From Hippasteria phrygiana (lineage: Eukaryota > Echinodermata > Asteroidea > Valvatida > Goniasteridae): DNA of 64,000 nucleotides. The number at the start of each line of letters is the position of its first letter. Within the stretch, counting starts at the first letter, position 1. The DNA lies in contig JAZGUH010000205.1 in NCBI GenBank assembly GCA_037893225.1, forward strand, positions 754,501 to 818,500, given 5' to 3'. A model generated the notes under the pieces. It saw only the letters and a program-made list of their open reading frames with translations, searched no databases and was not told the origin of the DNA. A program made the translations under genes and the position numbers. Of this stretch, positions 33,643 to 41,727 are shown in pieces.

Positions 33643-35409
33643 AATATCGTAAGCTAGATACCCAACGCCAGCAACGGCTATTAAACCAACGACTAAAGCC
33701 GTTTTTTCTTGTTCGTGCGTGTCTGGCGGAGGTGTAGCTGCGCTCGTAGAGATAGGGGGTGGTGGGGGTACTTGCGTAGCTACGACCGTAGGGAGTACGT
33801 CTGAGATTAGAGGTGTAGGGGTTGGTGGGTCTAAATTCTCTAAATCGTCTAAACCGTCTAAATCGTCTAAATTCTGCTGGGTTACTACACGACTCTTTTT
33901 TACGGGAGAGGGTGGCGTTGGTAACGGACCTGGCGACGTCGCCAGGTCGTCTAAATCGTCTAAATTCTGTTGGGTTACTACCTTACTCTCTTTTACGGGA
34001 GGTAACTGGTCTGGCGACGTAGCTACGTCGTCTAAATTCTGATGGGGTACTACACGACTCTCTTTTACGGGAGAGGGTGGAGCTGGTGGCGTAGCTACGG
34101 CGTCTGAGTTCAAGTTGATGTTTAATCCTATCGATGCGCCGGGTGTAGCTATCTGTATATTATTATTGTAACCTTGGTGAATACCGACCAAAAGCTCCAT
34201 ATTTGATGGAATTAAGTACAATCCAGGGCTAATCACAAAGTTTAACGAGCTTCTAGCGTACTGTAAAGAATTTTGAAATCTGGTTATAGAAGATTCCAAG
34301 TCCGTATGGCTGTTGATTATGTCTTCTACTATATTTTCAAATTGTCTTTGCGCATCTAATCCGGTACCCGCAGTTAGTATACTAGTTTTTGTTTGGGCTT
34401 GCGCACCGAGTATGGCGTACACGTACGTTCTAATGCTTTCGTTTATTTTTTCTATGCCAACGTCTGTAAACGAGCTCTTCTGGCGTATAAAATTTCTAAA
34501 ACCGAGTCGTACAACGTCCGCGGATTGTCTGATATACGCGAGCGTAATTTTACTATAATGTTTCGCATCGCCCGGCTCTACAAATCCCATGTAGGTGGCG
34601 CCGGGATTCATAGCTTCATAATCGTATTCCCACAATTTATTAGCCGTCACATAGTCACCCGTACTAGGGTCATATTCAGCCGAAACCTTGTAAAGCTTAA
34701 TAGGGGTATAATTTTTACCGGGTACGGGTAAAGGTATATCTGGCGAGTGCTCGTTTATTTTAAACAGGTAAGAATAAGCGGTACCTAATCCTCCAGAAGT
34801 TAAGTCTATGGTCTGTTTAAAACTCAAGTTTGGATTGACATTAAAATGTTGACAAATATCGCTATAAGCGCCTTTATCGATGCCGTTGTTTAGATCGTCG
34901 AATGTATTGTCGTTTGGAACTGGGCATTTTAAAAAGTAAAGTATCTTTCTGATCGTGAAATATACGTGAAACTTGAATAAAGCCGATATTACGGGGTTTT
35001 TATGTAGCAACGATTCTAGTCCTACGCCACAACCCGACGTCGCGCACCAAAATGCAAAGTTGAGTTGATTTTGATAAAACGTCATGGGGTCCGATGCGTA
35101 ACGTTCGACCACTTCGTCGTGTTTTACGTCGGACATTTTATAAGCGCTAAATATATCAGTTAAATTAGCGATAAAAGAACTATTGTCGTTGGCGTTTACG
35201 ATAATCTTTAGTTGGCTCAAGTGCATATTCAATGGGGTACTCTCCTGGGTAATCGCTTCGTATTTGTCGCTTATCGCTTCGTACTTGTTGCTAACGCTTT
35301 GTACTTGCGTAGCTACGCGAGTATCGTCTTGTTGATTCGCGATATCTAGAGCATTCTTTACCGTTAGTTTGTTGTCGTTTACAAGCGCCATAAGTTGAGC
35401 GAATTTCAT
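33631..35409 (-). CDS. Polinton-conserved protein with Pro-rich repeats and C-terminal anchor (592 aa)
   Basis: The function is unknown; I recognise residues 100-430 as a large conserved family of animal Polintons. Landmarks are NQLNFAFWCATSGCGVG (114-130), FHVYFTIRKILYFL (147-160) and ESIRTYVYAILGAQAQT (324-340), a mix of helix and strand. The N-terminus has near-repeated NKYEAISDKYEAIT. Residues 440-565 are Pro/Asp-rich and contain three imperfect repeats of the form PVKxSxVVxQQNLDD (about 447-460, 471-485, 502-515), also obvious in DNA between about 33838 and 34079. Residues 571-587 form a transmembrane helix ending GYLAYDI, then RR. The first Met follows ATTAAAATG. A particle component anchored at its C-terminus is plausible, unproven. 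Confidence 0.85.
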   Translation of the reverse strand: MKFAQLMALVNDNKLTVKNALDIANQQDDTRVATQVQSVSNKYEAISDKYEAITQESTPLNMHLSQLKIIVNANDNSSFIANLTDIFSAYKMSDVKHDEVVERYASDPMTFYQNQLNFAFWCATSGCGVGLESLLHKNPVISALFKFHVYFTIRKILYFLKCPVPNDNTFDDLNNGIDKGAYSDICQHFNVNPNLSFKQTIDLTSGGLGTAYSYLFKINEHSPDIPLPVPGKNYTPIKLYKVSAEYDPSTGDYVTANKLWEYDYEAMNPGATYMGFVEPGDAKHYSKITLAYIRQSADVVRLGFRNFIRQKSSFTDVGIEKINESIRTYVYAILGAQAQTKTSILTAGTGLDAQRQFENIVEDIINSHTDLESSITRFQNSLQYARSSLNFVISPGLYLIPSNMELLVGIHQGYNNNIQIATPGASIGLNINLNSDAVATPPAPPSPVKESRVVPHQNLDDVATSPDQLPPVKESKVVTQQNLDDLDDLATSPGPLPTPPSPVKKSRVVTQQNLDDLDGLDDLENLDPPTPTPLISDVLPTVVATQVPPPPPISTSAATPPPDTHEQEKTALVVGLIAVAGVGYLAYDILRR

Positions 35410-35451
35410 TTTAATTTATAATAAACCAAATATTTTAATCTTTTACATAAA
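35410..35451. promoter_or_regulatory. Divergent 42-bp intergenic region
   Basis: This A+T-rich gap lies between the 592-aa gene (minus) and the first minor-capsid-like gene (plus). The starts read ATTAAAATG and CATAAAATGG. It must contain, or lie next to, the promoters for both directions. Confidence 0.4.
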
Positions 35452-36150
35452 ATGGAATCGCACGTTTTTGAAATGTTTAATAACGAACAAACGTTTAGAT
35501 TATCAAAACCTATAGATAACTCAAAGGGAGATTACTGTATGAGTTTAACCAGCGCGATATTAACCGCGGGTTTCTACAACATGGCTAGTAATAGCGAAAT
35601 TAACTATTCTATACATCAAATCGATCCAAACACTGGTAAAAAAACGGGTAGTACGGGTGGTAAAATTGATATTCCTGCTGGATTTTACGATATAGATTGG
35701 ATGGAAGAGAGACTCAGTAAATTAGTTTGGTTAGAAGTCTCTGTAGATAAACTTAATAAAAAAATATTTTTAAATGTAACGGAAGAAAATAACGATCTAC
35801 GCTTTGATAAAAACATTAAACAATTGTTGGGGATAACGGCCAAAAAGTTAGTTTTTGGCGTAGATTATGTAGGGCATTATAATACAATGCCTATCGATGA
35901 AATTTTTTTACATTGCGATCAGTTATCTACGTCTAATAATTTCTATAACGGAGGGAGAACGCACTTGTTAGACGTTATACCGATAACGAAAAGAGACGAT
36001 ACGCTCGTAGAGCGTGCAAGATTAACCGCTCGTAGACTCGTGGGTGATAAGATAAACCAACTTAGCTTTAGTATCAGAGATCGCGACGGCAATTTAATCA
36101 ATAATCGAGGAAAAAAGATTAGTTTTAACTTGACGATAGGTAAATTTTAA
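35452..36150 (+). CDS. Putative minor capsid (penton-type) protein, paralogue 1 (232 aa)
   Basis: This is the first of three tandem paralogues starting MESHVFEM. The shared N-terminus FRLSKPIDNSKGDYCMSL (16-33) is followed by strand-rich sequence with IDIPAGFYDIDWMEERLSKL, IFLHCDQLSTSNNFYNG, a DVIPI segment, and a C-terminal LSFSIRDRDGNLINNRGKK region ending FNLTIGKF. A single beta-rich domain of this size beside the capsid genes fits the minor or penton capsid proteins of Polintons, and this pattern matches a family I associate with that position; the assignment remains inference. No membrane segment or signal peptide is visible. It is divergent from the 592-aa gene. Confidence 0.7.
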   Translation: MESHVFEMFNNEQTFRLSKPIDNSKGDYCMSLTSAILTAGFYNMASNSEINYSIHQIDPNTGKKTGSTGGKIDIPAGFYDIDWMEERLSKLVWLEVSVDKLNKKIFLNVTEENNDLRFDKNIKQLLGITAKKLVFGVDYVGHYNTMPIDEIFLHCDQLSTSNNFYNGGRTHLLDVIPITKRDDTLVERARLTARRLVGDKINQLSFSIRDRDGNLINNRGKKISFNLTIGKF

Positions 36151-36160
36151 GTGATTTTTG

Positions 36161-36181
36161 AAGATTTTTTAAAAAAATCTT
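36161..36181. promoter_or_regulatory. Palindromic leader before paralogue 2
   Basis: AAGATTTTTT, one central base, then its exact inverted complement (10+1+10 bp). It is followed by TAGATTTTTTAAAATGG, where the ATG is the start of paralogue 2. The same arrangement precedes paralogue 3. It could be an operator, a transcript 3'-end signal for the upstream gene, or a promoter element. Confidence 0.55.
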
Positions 36182-36194
36182 TAGATTTTTTAAA

Positions 36195-36902
36195 ATGGAA
36201 TCGCACGTTTTTGAAATGGCTAGTAACGAACAAGCGTTTAGATTGTCAAAACCTATAGATAACTCTAAGGGAGATTACTGCATGAGTTTAAACAACGCGA
36301 TGTTTGACGTCGGTTTTTATACTATAACTCACCGTATGACTATAGGATGGGAAATAATTAGCGCCGCTGGTTTATTTAGGGACGAAATGGTAATTCCGGC
36401 TAGAAATTATACTATCGATGAGTTAGTATCTGAACTTAATAAATTAACTTTTCTTAAAGTTTCTGTAGACAAGATTAATAAAAAAATTATGTTTAATGCT
36501 GGTATAATATCAAAAAATAAAATTATTAATATTAAGTTCGATTCATATGCTCAAAAAGCGTTTGGTGTGCCCTATTATTGGTCCGGTGATGATGGTATTG
36601 AACTTGTAGGGTATTATAATATAAATTATGTGAATACAATTTTTTTGCATTGCGATCAGTTATCTACATTTAATAATTTCTATAACGGAAAGCGTACAGA
36701 CTTGTTAGACGTTATACCGATTATATATAAAAGCTCCGATTCAGACACTGTAGCTACTATCCAGAATAAAAGAAAAACTGTCATACCACTCGTAGTTGCT
36801 AAAATACCCCAACTTAGCTTTAGTATCAGAGACCTCGACGGCGCTTTAATCGAGAATCTAGACAAAAAGATTAGTTTTAACTTGACGATTGACAAATTTT
36901 AA
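36195..36902 (+). CDS. Putative minor capsid (penton-type) protein, paralogue 2 (235 aa)
   Basis: It has the same layout as paralogue 1: MESHVFEM, then FRLSKPIDNSKGDYCMSL, VIPARNYTIDELVSELNKL, a middle with IFLHCDQLSTFNNFYNG and DVIPIIYKSS, and the C-terminal LSFSIRDLDGALIENLDKK ending FNLTIDKF. DNA of the first 100 bp and last 150 bp is very close to its neighbours, while the middle diverges strongly, suggesting conserved scaffold ends around a variable body. It is closer to paralogue 3 than to paralogue 1; both share YKSSDSDTVATIQNKRKT. The intergenic gap before it is 44 bp. Confidence 0.7.
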   Translation: MESHVFEMASNEQAFRLSKPIDNSKGDYCMSLNNAMFDVGFYTITHRMTIGWEIISAAGLFRDEMVIPARNYTIDELVSELNKLTFLKVSVDKINKKIMFNAGIISKNKIINIKFDSYAQKAFGVPYYWSGDDGIELVGYYNINYVNTIFLHCDQLSTFNNFYNGKRTDLLDVIPIIYKSSDSDTVATIQNKRKTVIPLVVAKIPQLSFSIRDLDGALIENLDKKISFNLTIDKF

Positions 36903-36912
36903 GCGATTTTTG

Positions 36913-36933
36913 AAGATTTTTTTAAAAAATCTT
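36913..36933. promoter_or_regulatory. Palindromic leader before paralogue 3
   Basis: A second perfect 10+1+10 bp palindrome (AAGATTTTTT and inverse), differing from the one at 36161 in the central base. It is followed by TAGATTTTTAAAATGG at the start of paralogue 3. Confidence 0.55.
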
Positions 36934-36945
36934 TAGATTTTTAAA

Positions 36946-37674
36946 ATGGAATCGCACGTTTTTGAAATGGCTGGTAGCGAACGAACGTTTACTTTGTCAA
37001 AACCTATAGATAACTCTAAGGGAGATTACTGCATGAGTTTAAACCATGCGATATTTACTGTCGGTTTTTATAATATAACTCAACGTATTACTATAGTGTG
37101 GGAAATTACTAATGACCATGATCGCAGTAATAACGCTAGAGGTGAAATGGTAATTCCGGCTGGAAATTATACAATCGATGAGTTAGTAGCTGAACTTAAT
37201 AAATTAACTGTTATTGTAGTTACTGTAGACAAGATTAATAAAAAAATTATGTTTAATGCTGGTATTATTAATCCATATAGTGAGGTTGTCATTAATTTTG
37301 ATCTATATACTCGAAATGTGTTGGGTGTGCCCTATTATTGGTACCCTAGTTTTAATAATGAACTTGTAGGGTATTATAATATGAATTATGTGAATACAAT
37401 TTTTTTACATTGCAATCAGCTATCTACGTCTAATAATTTCTATAACGGAAATCGTACAGACTTGTTATACATTATACCGATTATATATAAAAGCTCCGAT
37501 TCAGACACTGTAGCTACTATCCAGAATAAAAGAAAAACTGTCATACCACTCGTAGTTGCTAAAATACCCGAACTGAGTTTTTCTTTCAGAGACCTCGACG
37601 GCGCTTTAATCGAGAATAACCATAAGAAATTTATTTTTCGAGTAGATATTTATCGATCGTCTTGTTCTGGCTAG
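36946..37674 (+). CDS. Putative minor capsid (penton-type) protein, paralogue 3 with divergent C-terminus (242 aa)
   Basis: This third tandem copy keeps MESHVFEM, LSKPIDNSKGDYCMSL, VIPAGNYTIDELVAELNKL, IFLHCNQLSTSNNFYNG and LSFSFRDLDGALIEN. It then ends NNHKKFIFRVDIYRSSCSG instead of the DKKISFNLTIDKF ending of paralogue 2. The new tail adds residues and a Cys, and drops the terminal strand sequence common to copies 1 and 2. That suggests either relaxation after duplication or a changed role. The stop is only 6 bp from the stop of the convergent DNA polymerase gene, so the altered end may result from a small rearrangement at that junction. Confidence 0.65.
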   Translation: MESHVFEMAGSERTFTLSKPIDNSKGDYCMSLNHAIFTVGFYNITQRITIVWEITNDHDRSNNARGEMVIPAGNYTIDELVAELNKLTVIVVTVDKINKKIMFNAGIINPYSEVVINFDLYTRNVLGVPYYWYPSFNNELVGYYNMNYVNTIFLHCNQLSTSNNFYNGNRTDLLYIIPIIYKSSDSDTVATIQNKRKTVIPLVVAKIPELSFSFRDLDGALIENNHKKFIFRVDIYRSSCSG

Positions 37675-37680
37675 AATAGA

Positions 37681-40600
37681 CTAAAGGTTAGAACGATGAC
37701 CATAAGCCAGAGTGTCTATACCATTAGGTAAAATATATCTCTTAGTATCTAAAGGATTTAACGATTGCTTGACTTGAGCCTCCGTGTATATCATGTGACG
37801 CTCAGTTCCAAAACGAATCATCTTGTTTGAATAGCATTCGTTCGATAAAACGCATCGCTTATACTTTTCGTAAGATAGATCGTTGTTTATAACCACTCGG
37901 TTTACGCCTTTGGCCTTCTTTATAATATCGTGTTCCCCGTATAAAATCGAGTACATCTTCGATCTGATGCAAGTAGCTTCGCTTATGACTTTTCCCCCGC
38001 ATTCGTCTTTAAATTTGCCGATAACTTTCTTGTTAGTATCGTCGTATAAAAAGTGGTCTTTCTCGTAGTTAGAAAAATCGTACAAGTCAGACTGTTTTTC
38101 TAGATCCCGATAAACGTCTTTCGTATAGATAATCAAAAGAAGCGAGTCCGTGTCTGTATACATCAATCTTACTTTATCGCCATACGTCTTTTTTAATTGA
38201 TTGTAATAAAAGTCATACATTAGAGTCTTCGATAGATCTAAGATACTAACGCCGCAGTAAATCGGCTTATTTAAATACGTTTTCTTTTTGTACGATTCCA
38301 CGAATGAGAGACCGCATTCTTTAAACGCCGTAGTAGACTTGTAACAAGGTTTAGAAACTATTTTTTCGTATTCTTTTACTTGATCGTTTCTCAGTAGCAC
38401 ACCATCTATTCTATTTCTGACATTTTCCATCGTTTTGCCGAATACAGAATTATTCATCAATTTGAAAAAGTCTTTTTCGAAATCCGACTTTGCTTTCGTT
38501 CTGAGTTGCGTGTTTTTATCGATGTACGATTTCATCCAAGGTTTTTGTTTAAATTGTAACGCCCGATGTACTTTATTTAGTTTTAGACCTAGCCTCAAAC
38601 ACTGTTTCAAATTGACGTAGTGCAGTACATATTTTTCTTTTCGATATAGCGTACCGGTTAATTTTTTAACCTTAGCTGTGTCTCCTATATCACTCGCCAA
38701 CTCTCGTTGATACTTTGATAACCATTCTTCAGGTATGACTATATTATCTGCGGCTAAAGGATAATCGTTGTGTAGATCGTGTAGTTCGGCTGGATATTCC
38801 AGGTCAACTTCGAACATATATCCCGTTGGAGCCTTATCTTTTAACGCCATGATACGATCGTGTGTAAATTGTTTCGTACAGACCCATTTAAATCCTCCGT
38901 AGGGTAGCGGTCGACTCATGGCCCATCCGTAGAGGTTGTTGGCGTCTAAATAGAGAATATACGAATCGGGTTTATCTTGCTCGTAATCTTTCAAGTACTT
39001 ATTGTTGGCCTTGGCATAGCGACATGAGCCGACGCTCGATATTCCTCCTCTTTTTGCTTTTTCAAAAAATATATGTTTATCTATATCCGTCAAGAGCTCT
39101 AATTCTATTTTGGTGTGTCTCAGCAACGCGTCCCAACTTAATCCCGGTGCTGTGAAGTAGTTGGCAGGATCCAACTTGTAATTCATTCTACACATCTCTC
39201 TAAAATTCTCGAATATGCCGGCTAGTAATAGAGTATCCGCGGTTACGTATAAGTCGTGGTATTCGCCCATGTTTTTTATGTTAAAGGTCCGCCATACTCG
39301 TTGCGCGCGCGAGTAGTCTTCGTCCGTTATATGTTTATCCTTTAACGCGCTGAAAAAATGGTGTTTAGCTGGAAGTTCAGTTTCGCTAAATCGTTCAAAG
39401 CTATCCATGTACTCGTACGGATATACACCCTTTTGTAATAAGAGGTCCGCGTTTTCTTCGCCATAACGTTTCAGGAGTAGCCTAAAGGCGTCTCTCGGGC
39501 AAGACATTACCAATTTGTCGAGACCGCTAGACATAAAATGAAACGAGTCGATAAATCTATATTGACCAATCGAAAATGAAATGTATTTTTCTGAATTTTT
39601 GGGTATACACCAGATATCTCGTTGATACTTAGAAATGCCCTGCATGATCAAGTGCGCGTCATAATTTTCTAAGTTGTGAAAGATGACCGGTATTTTCGTT
39701 TCGTTGGGTTTTACTCGTAATTTAAGATTACAGTAAGCGTGCGCGGGTCCTCTGTATTTGCCTGTTGTGTGGCAATGATCTCTTACTTTTCGAAATTTGT
39801 TAATTTTCTTTTGACAGAACGTACATTTTTGGTCGATGTATCCTTTTTCGTTTTTGTACGTGTATTCTTCAAGTTCTTCTTTGCTTTTAGGTTCTACAGG
39901 TTCGTAACACTTGCAATTACACGAGTAATTTGGATAAATCGCTCTCTCGCAAATCCAGCACTCGTTAGAGTTTAGGTGAATTTTTTCTTCTTTTAGCGTA
40001 TATATTATCGGCTTAATGCGAGCTAGTAATTCATTAATCTTAGGTTCGAGTTCTTGCAACGAGGTTATAAAATTGTCTATAGCGCGTTCACCTCTATAAG
40101 TATTTCGCTTGATCCGCTTGCCATCGCATCTAACTACAACGTAAGAATAACCGCAGGCTCTGTGCGTTGCGATTTTGCCCTCTGTCTCTCTTTCTGGTGC
40201 TTCTGTAGCTACACTCGCAGAGGGTACCAAGATAGATTCAAAATCCGCGTATATGACATAGGGCGCATCTTGTAAATTCTTAAAGTTTTTAAACATTAAT
40301 TTGCTTTTGTCCAAGTATTTGTTCACATTTTCATGCGGCATTTTAACGGTAGATAAAGCAGAGTCTATTCCTTCGCAATCTTGTATGTGCCTGTCTAATT
40401 TCTCTTTCGAACTAAAATGCGTTAAACATCTTAAGCAAAACAGTTTACGATGTTGACTATTGGTAGCCCCATATAAGAATCTAGGTAAGTCACTTATCCA
40501 ACAATAATGACCGTCATATAATAGCAAACTGATAGTTTCTCTATCGTATGGTCTTTTAGATAAATATAGCGGATATATCAAGCCCCTTTTATCTTGTAGA

Positions 40601-41643
40601 TGGGTTTTATTTTTGTTATCTTCGTCGTATCCTAACACGTTTATACTTATATCGTTTTGCCTTTCTATTCTCGTTATCTGATTTATAGGTGTGGGGAAGT
40701 CTATGTCCTTAAAGTTTAATCCATCATCGGTTTTATAAGTAGATGGATTATTTCCGCGAAATTGGTACTTTGGGTTTGTTGCTAATTGGTTTTTAACTCT
40801 ATCGGTATATATACCTAGGGCGGCTCTTAAACACCATCTTATACACTCTTGATCTTCATTTTTGATGTTGACAGTTGCGTGTTTGTTAGCTACATACTCG
40901 GGTAGTTTTACGTAAGAAGCGCCTACCAGAGGTTTAACTCTGTTTATGTTTATGTAAAACGCGACTATTTTATCTATAGTCCAACCACTTCCTTTATTCG
41001 TAAATTTATCTATCTGAGATAATATCGTTTCATATTGTTTCCCGATGGTTGTAGCTATCTCGCTCTTGTTTAATACTCTATTTTGGTAACTAAAATGAAC
41101 GGCGGTTTGTGTTTTAGTCTCAGCACCTGATTTTTTTACATACTTTATTTTAATAGCGATCTGTAGTTTCATCGTTTTTATTTTTATTAATTCAGCTATG
41201 ATTTTGTTTTTTATCATCGACGTATGGGTGTTGTAAAATTGCTCCGGATCGTCGATAAACAGATTCGGAATCAATTCCAAATTTAGATAACTGTTTTCAA
41301 ATCTTCTAGTCTCTCGAAAGTCTGCTTCTCGAAAAGTATTTTTCTCCTTAAATCCTAGTATGGCTTCGATGTAATCCTTTTTTATCGCTCGACCATTTCT
41401 ACCCGTTGATATGACTCGTAAATTTTTATCGCGCACGAGTTGCGCTAACGAAGCTTTAGATCGTATTCTCAAATTTTTATACTTCCCTTCTTCTCTTTTT
41501 ATAGCTAGAATATAATCTCGCCTGATATACGTATTACGGCGTCCTGTTGGAGATCCTAAAGATAATTTATACTTATCGATATATCTTTTTAAAGATATTT
41601 TGTTCCATCTATTGTATCCTCGAATCGTAGGTTGTGTCTCCAT
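37681..41643 (-). CDS. Protein-primed family B DNA polymerase (1320 aa)
   Basis: It would replicate the linear element from its ends using a protein primer. Exonuclease motifs: ExoI YADFES (465-470; D467, E469), ExoII HNLENYD (656-662), ExoIII YVTAD (799-803). Polymerase motifs: A in YLDANNLYG (D900), B LMNNSVFGK (1062-1070), C YTDTDS (1162-1167), and KMY (1229-1231). The N-terminus (10-98) has two helix-extension-helix-like repeats, each with a GR motif and ending in YILAI or YIEAI. Cys/His sites appear at CLRC...H...C (403-423) and at 562-638 (CWIC, CTFC, DHCHTTGKYRG, AHAYCN), the latter like endonuclease VII/HNH fingers, set between ExoI and ExoII. All catalytic residues are present. The start is 84 bp from the right inverted repeat. 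Confidence 0.95.
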   Translation of the reverse strand: METQPTIRGYNRWNKISLKRYIDKYKLSLGSPTGRRNTYIRRDYILAIKREEGKYKNLRIRSKASLAQLVRDKNLRVISTGRNGRAIKKDYIEAILGFKEKNTFREADFRETRRFENSYLNLELIPNLFIDDPEQFYNTHTSMIKNKIIAELIKIKTMKLQIAIKIKYVKKSGAETKTQTAVHFSYQNRVLNKSEIATTIGKQYETILSQIDKFTNKGSGWTIDKIVAFYININRVKPLVGASYVKLPEYVANKHATVNIKNEDQECIRWCLRAALGIYTDRVKNQLATNPKYQFRGNNPSTYKTDDGLNFKDIDFPTPINQITRIERQNDISINVLGYDEDNKNKTHLQDKRGLIYPLYLSKRPYDRETISLLLYDGHYCWISDLPRFLYGATNSQHRKLFCLRCLTHFSSKEKLDRHIQDCEGIDSALSTVKMPHENVNKYLDKSKLMFKNFKNLQDAPYVIYADFESILVPSASVATEAPERETEGKIATHRACGYSYVVVRCDGKRIKRNTYRGERAIDNFITSLQELEPKINELLARIKPIIYTLKEEKIHLNSNECWICERAIYPNYSCNCKCYEPVEPKSKEELEEYTYKNEKGYIDQKCTFCQKKINKFRKVRDHCHTTGKYRGPAHAYCNLKLRVKPNETKIPVIFHNLENYDAHLIMQGISKYQRDIWCIPKNSEKYISFSIGQYRFIDSFHFMSSGLDKLVMSCPRDAFRLLLKRYGEENADLLLQKGVYPYEYMDSFERFSETELPAKHHFFSALKDKHITDEDYSRAQRVWRTFNIKNMGEYHDLYVTADTLLLAGIFENFREMCRMNYKLDPANYFTAPGLSWDALLRHTKIELELLTDIDKHIFFEKAKRGGISSVGSCRYAKANNKYLKDYEQDKPDSYILYLDANNLYGWAMSRPLPYGGFKWVCTKQFTHDRIMALKDKAPTGYMFEVDLEYPAELHDLHNDYPLAADNIVIPEEWLSKYQRELASDIGDTAKVKKLTGTLYRKEKYVLHYVNLKQCLRLGLKLNKVHRALQFKQKPWMKSYIDKNTQLRTKAKSDFEKDFFKLMNNSVFGKTMENVRNRIDGVLLRNDQVKEYEKIVSKPCYKSTTAFKECGLSFVESYKKKTYLNKPIYCGVSILDLSKTLMYDFYYNQLKKTYGDKVRLMYTDTDSLLLIIYTKDVYRDLEKQSDLYDFSNYEKDHFLYDDTNKKVIGKFKDECGGKVISEATCIRSKMYSILYGEHDIIKKAKGVNRVVINNDLSYEKYKRCVLSNECYSNKMIRFGTERHMIYTEAQVKQSLNPLDTKRYILPNGIDTLAYGHRSNL

Positions 41644-41727
41644 CTTTATAGTAACATAAGATAATATTTTTAAAAAAAATAAAAAAAATTAATTTTTTTT
41701 TGCCATATGTTATTTTAGGAGTAATGT
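41644..41727. promoter_or_regulatory. Upstream region of the polymerase gene
   Basis: This is the short A+T-rich gap between the polymerase start and the right inverted repeat, with long A and T runs (41670-41700). On the minus strand the start context is TACTATAAAGATGG, with a TATAAA only a few bases before the ATG. It must hold the promoter unless that lies in the inverted repeat itself. Confidence 0.4.

Noticed and set aside
37883..38068. Plus-strand ORFs of 60-78 aa opposite the polymerase gene (also near 38435, 39739 and 40054)
   Set aside because: They are antisense shadows of a long, clearly conserved coding frame, with no start context or family signal.
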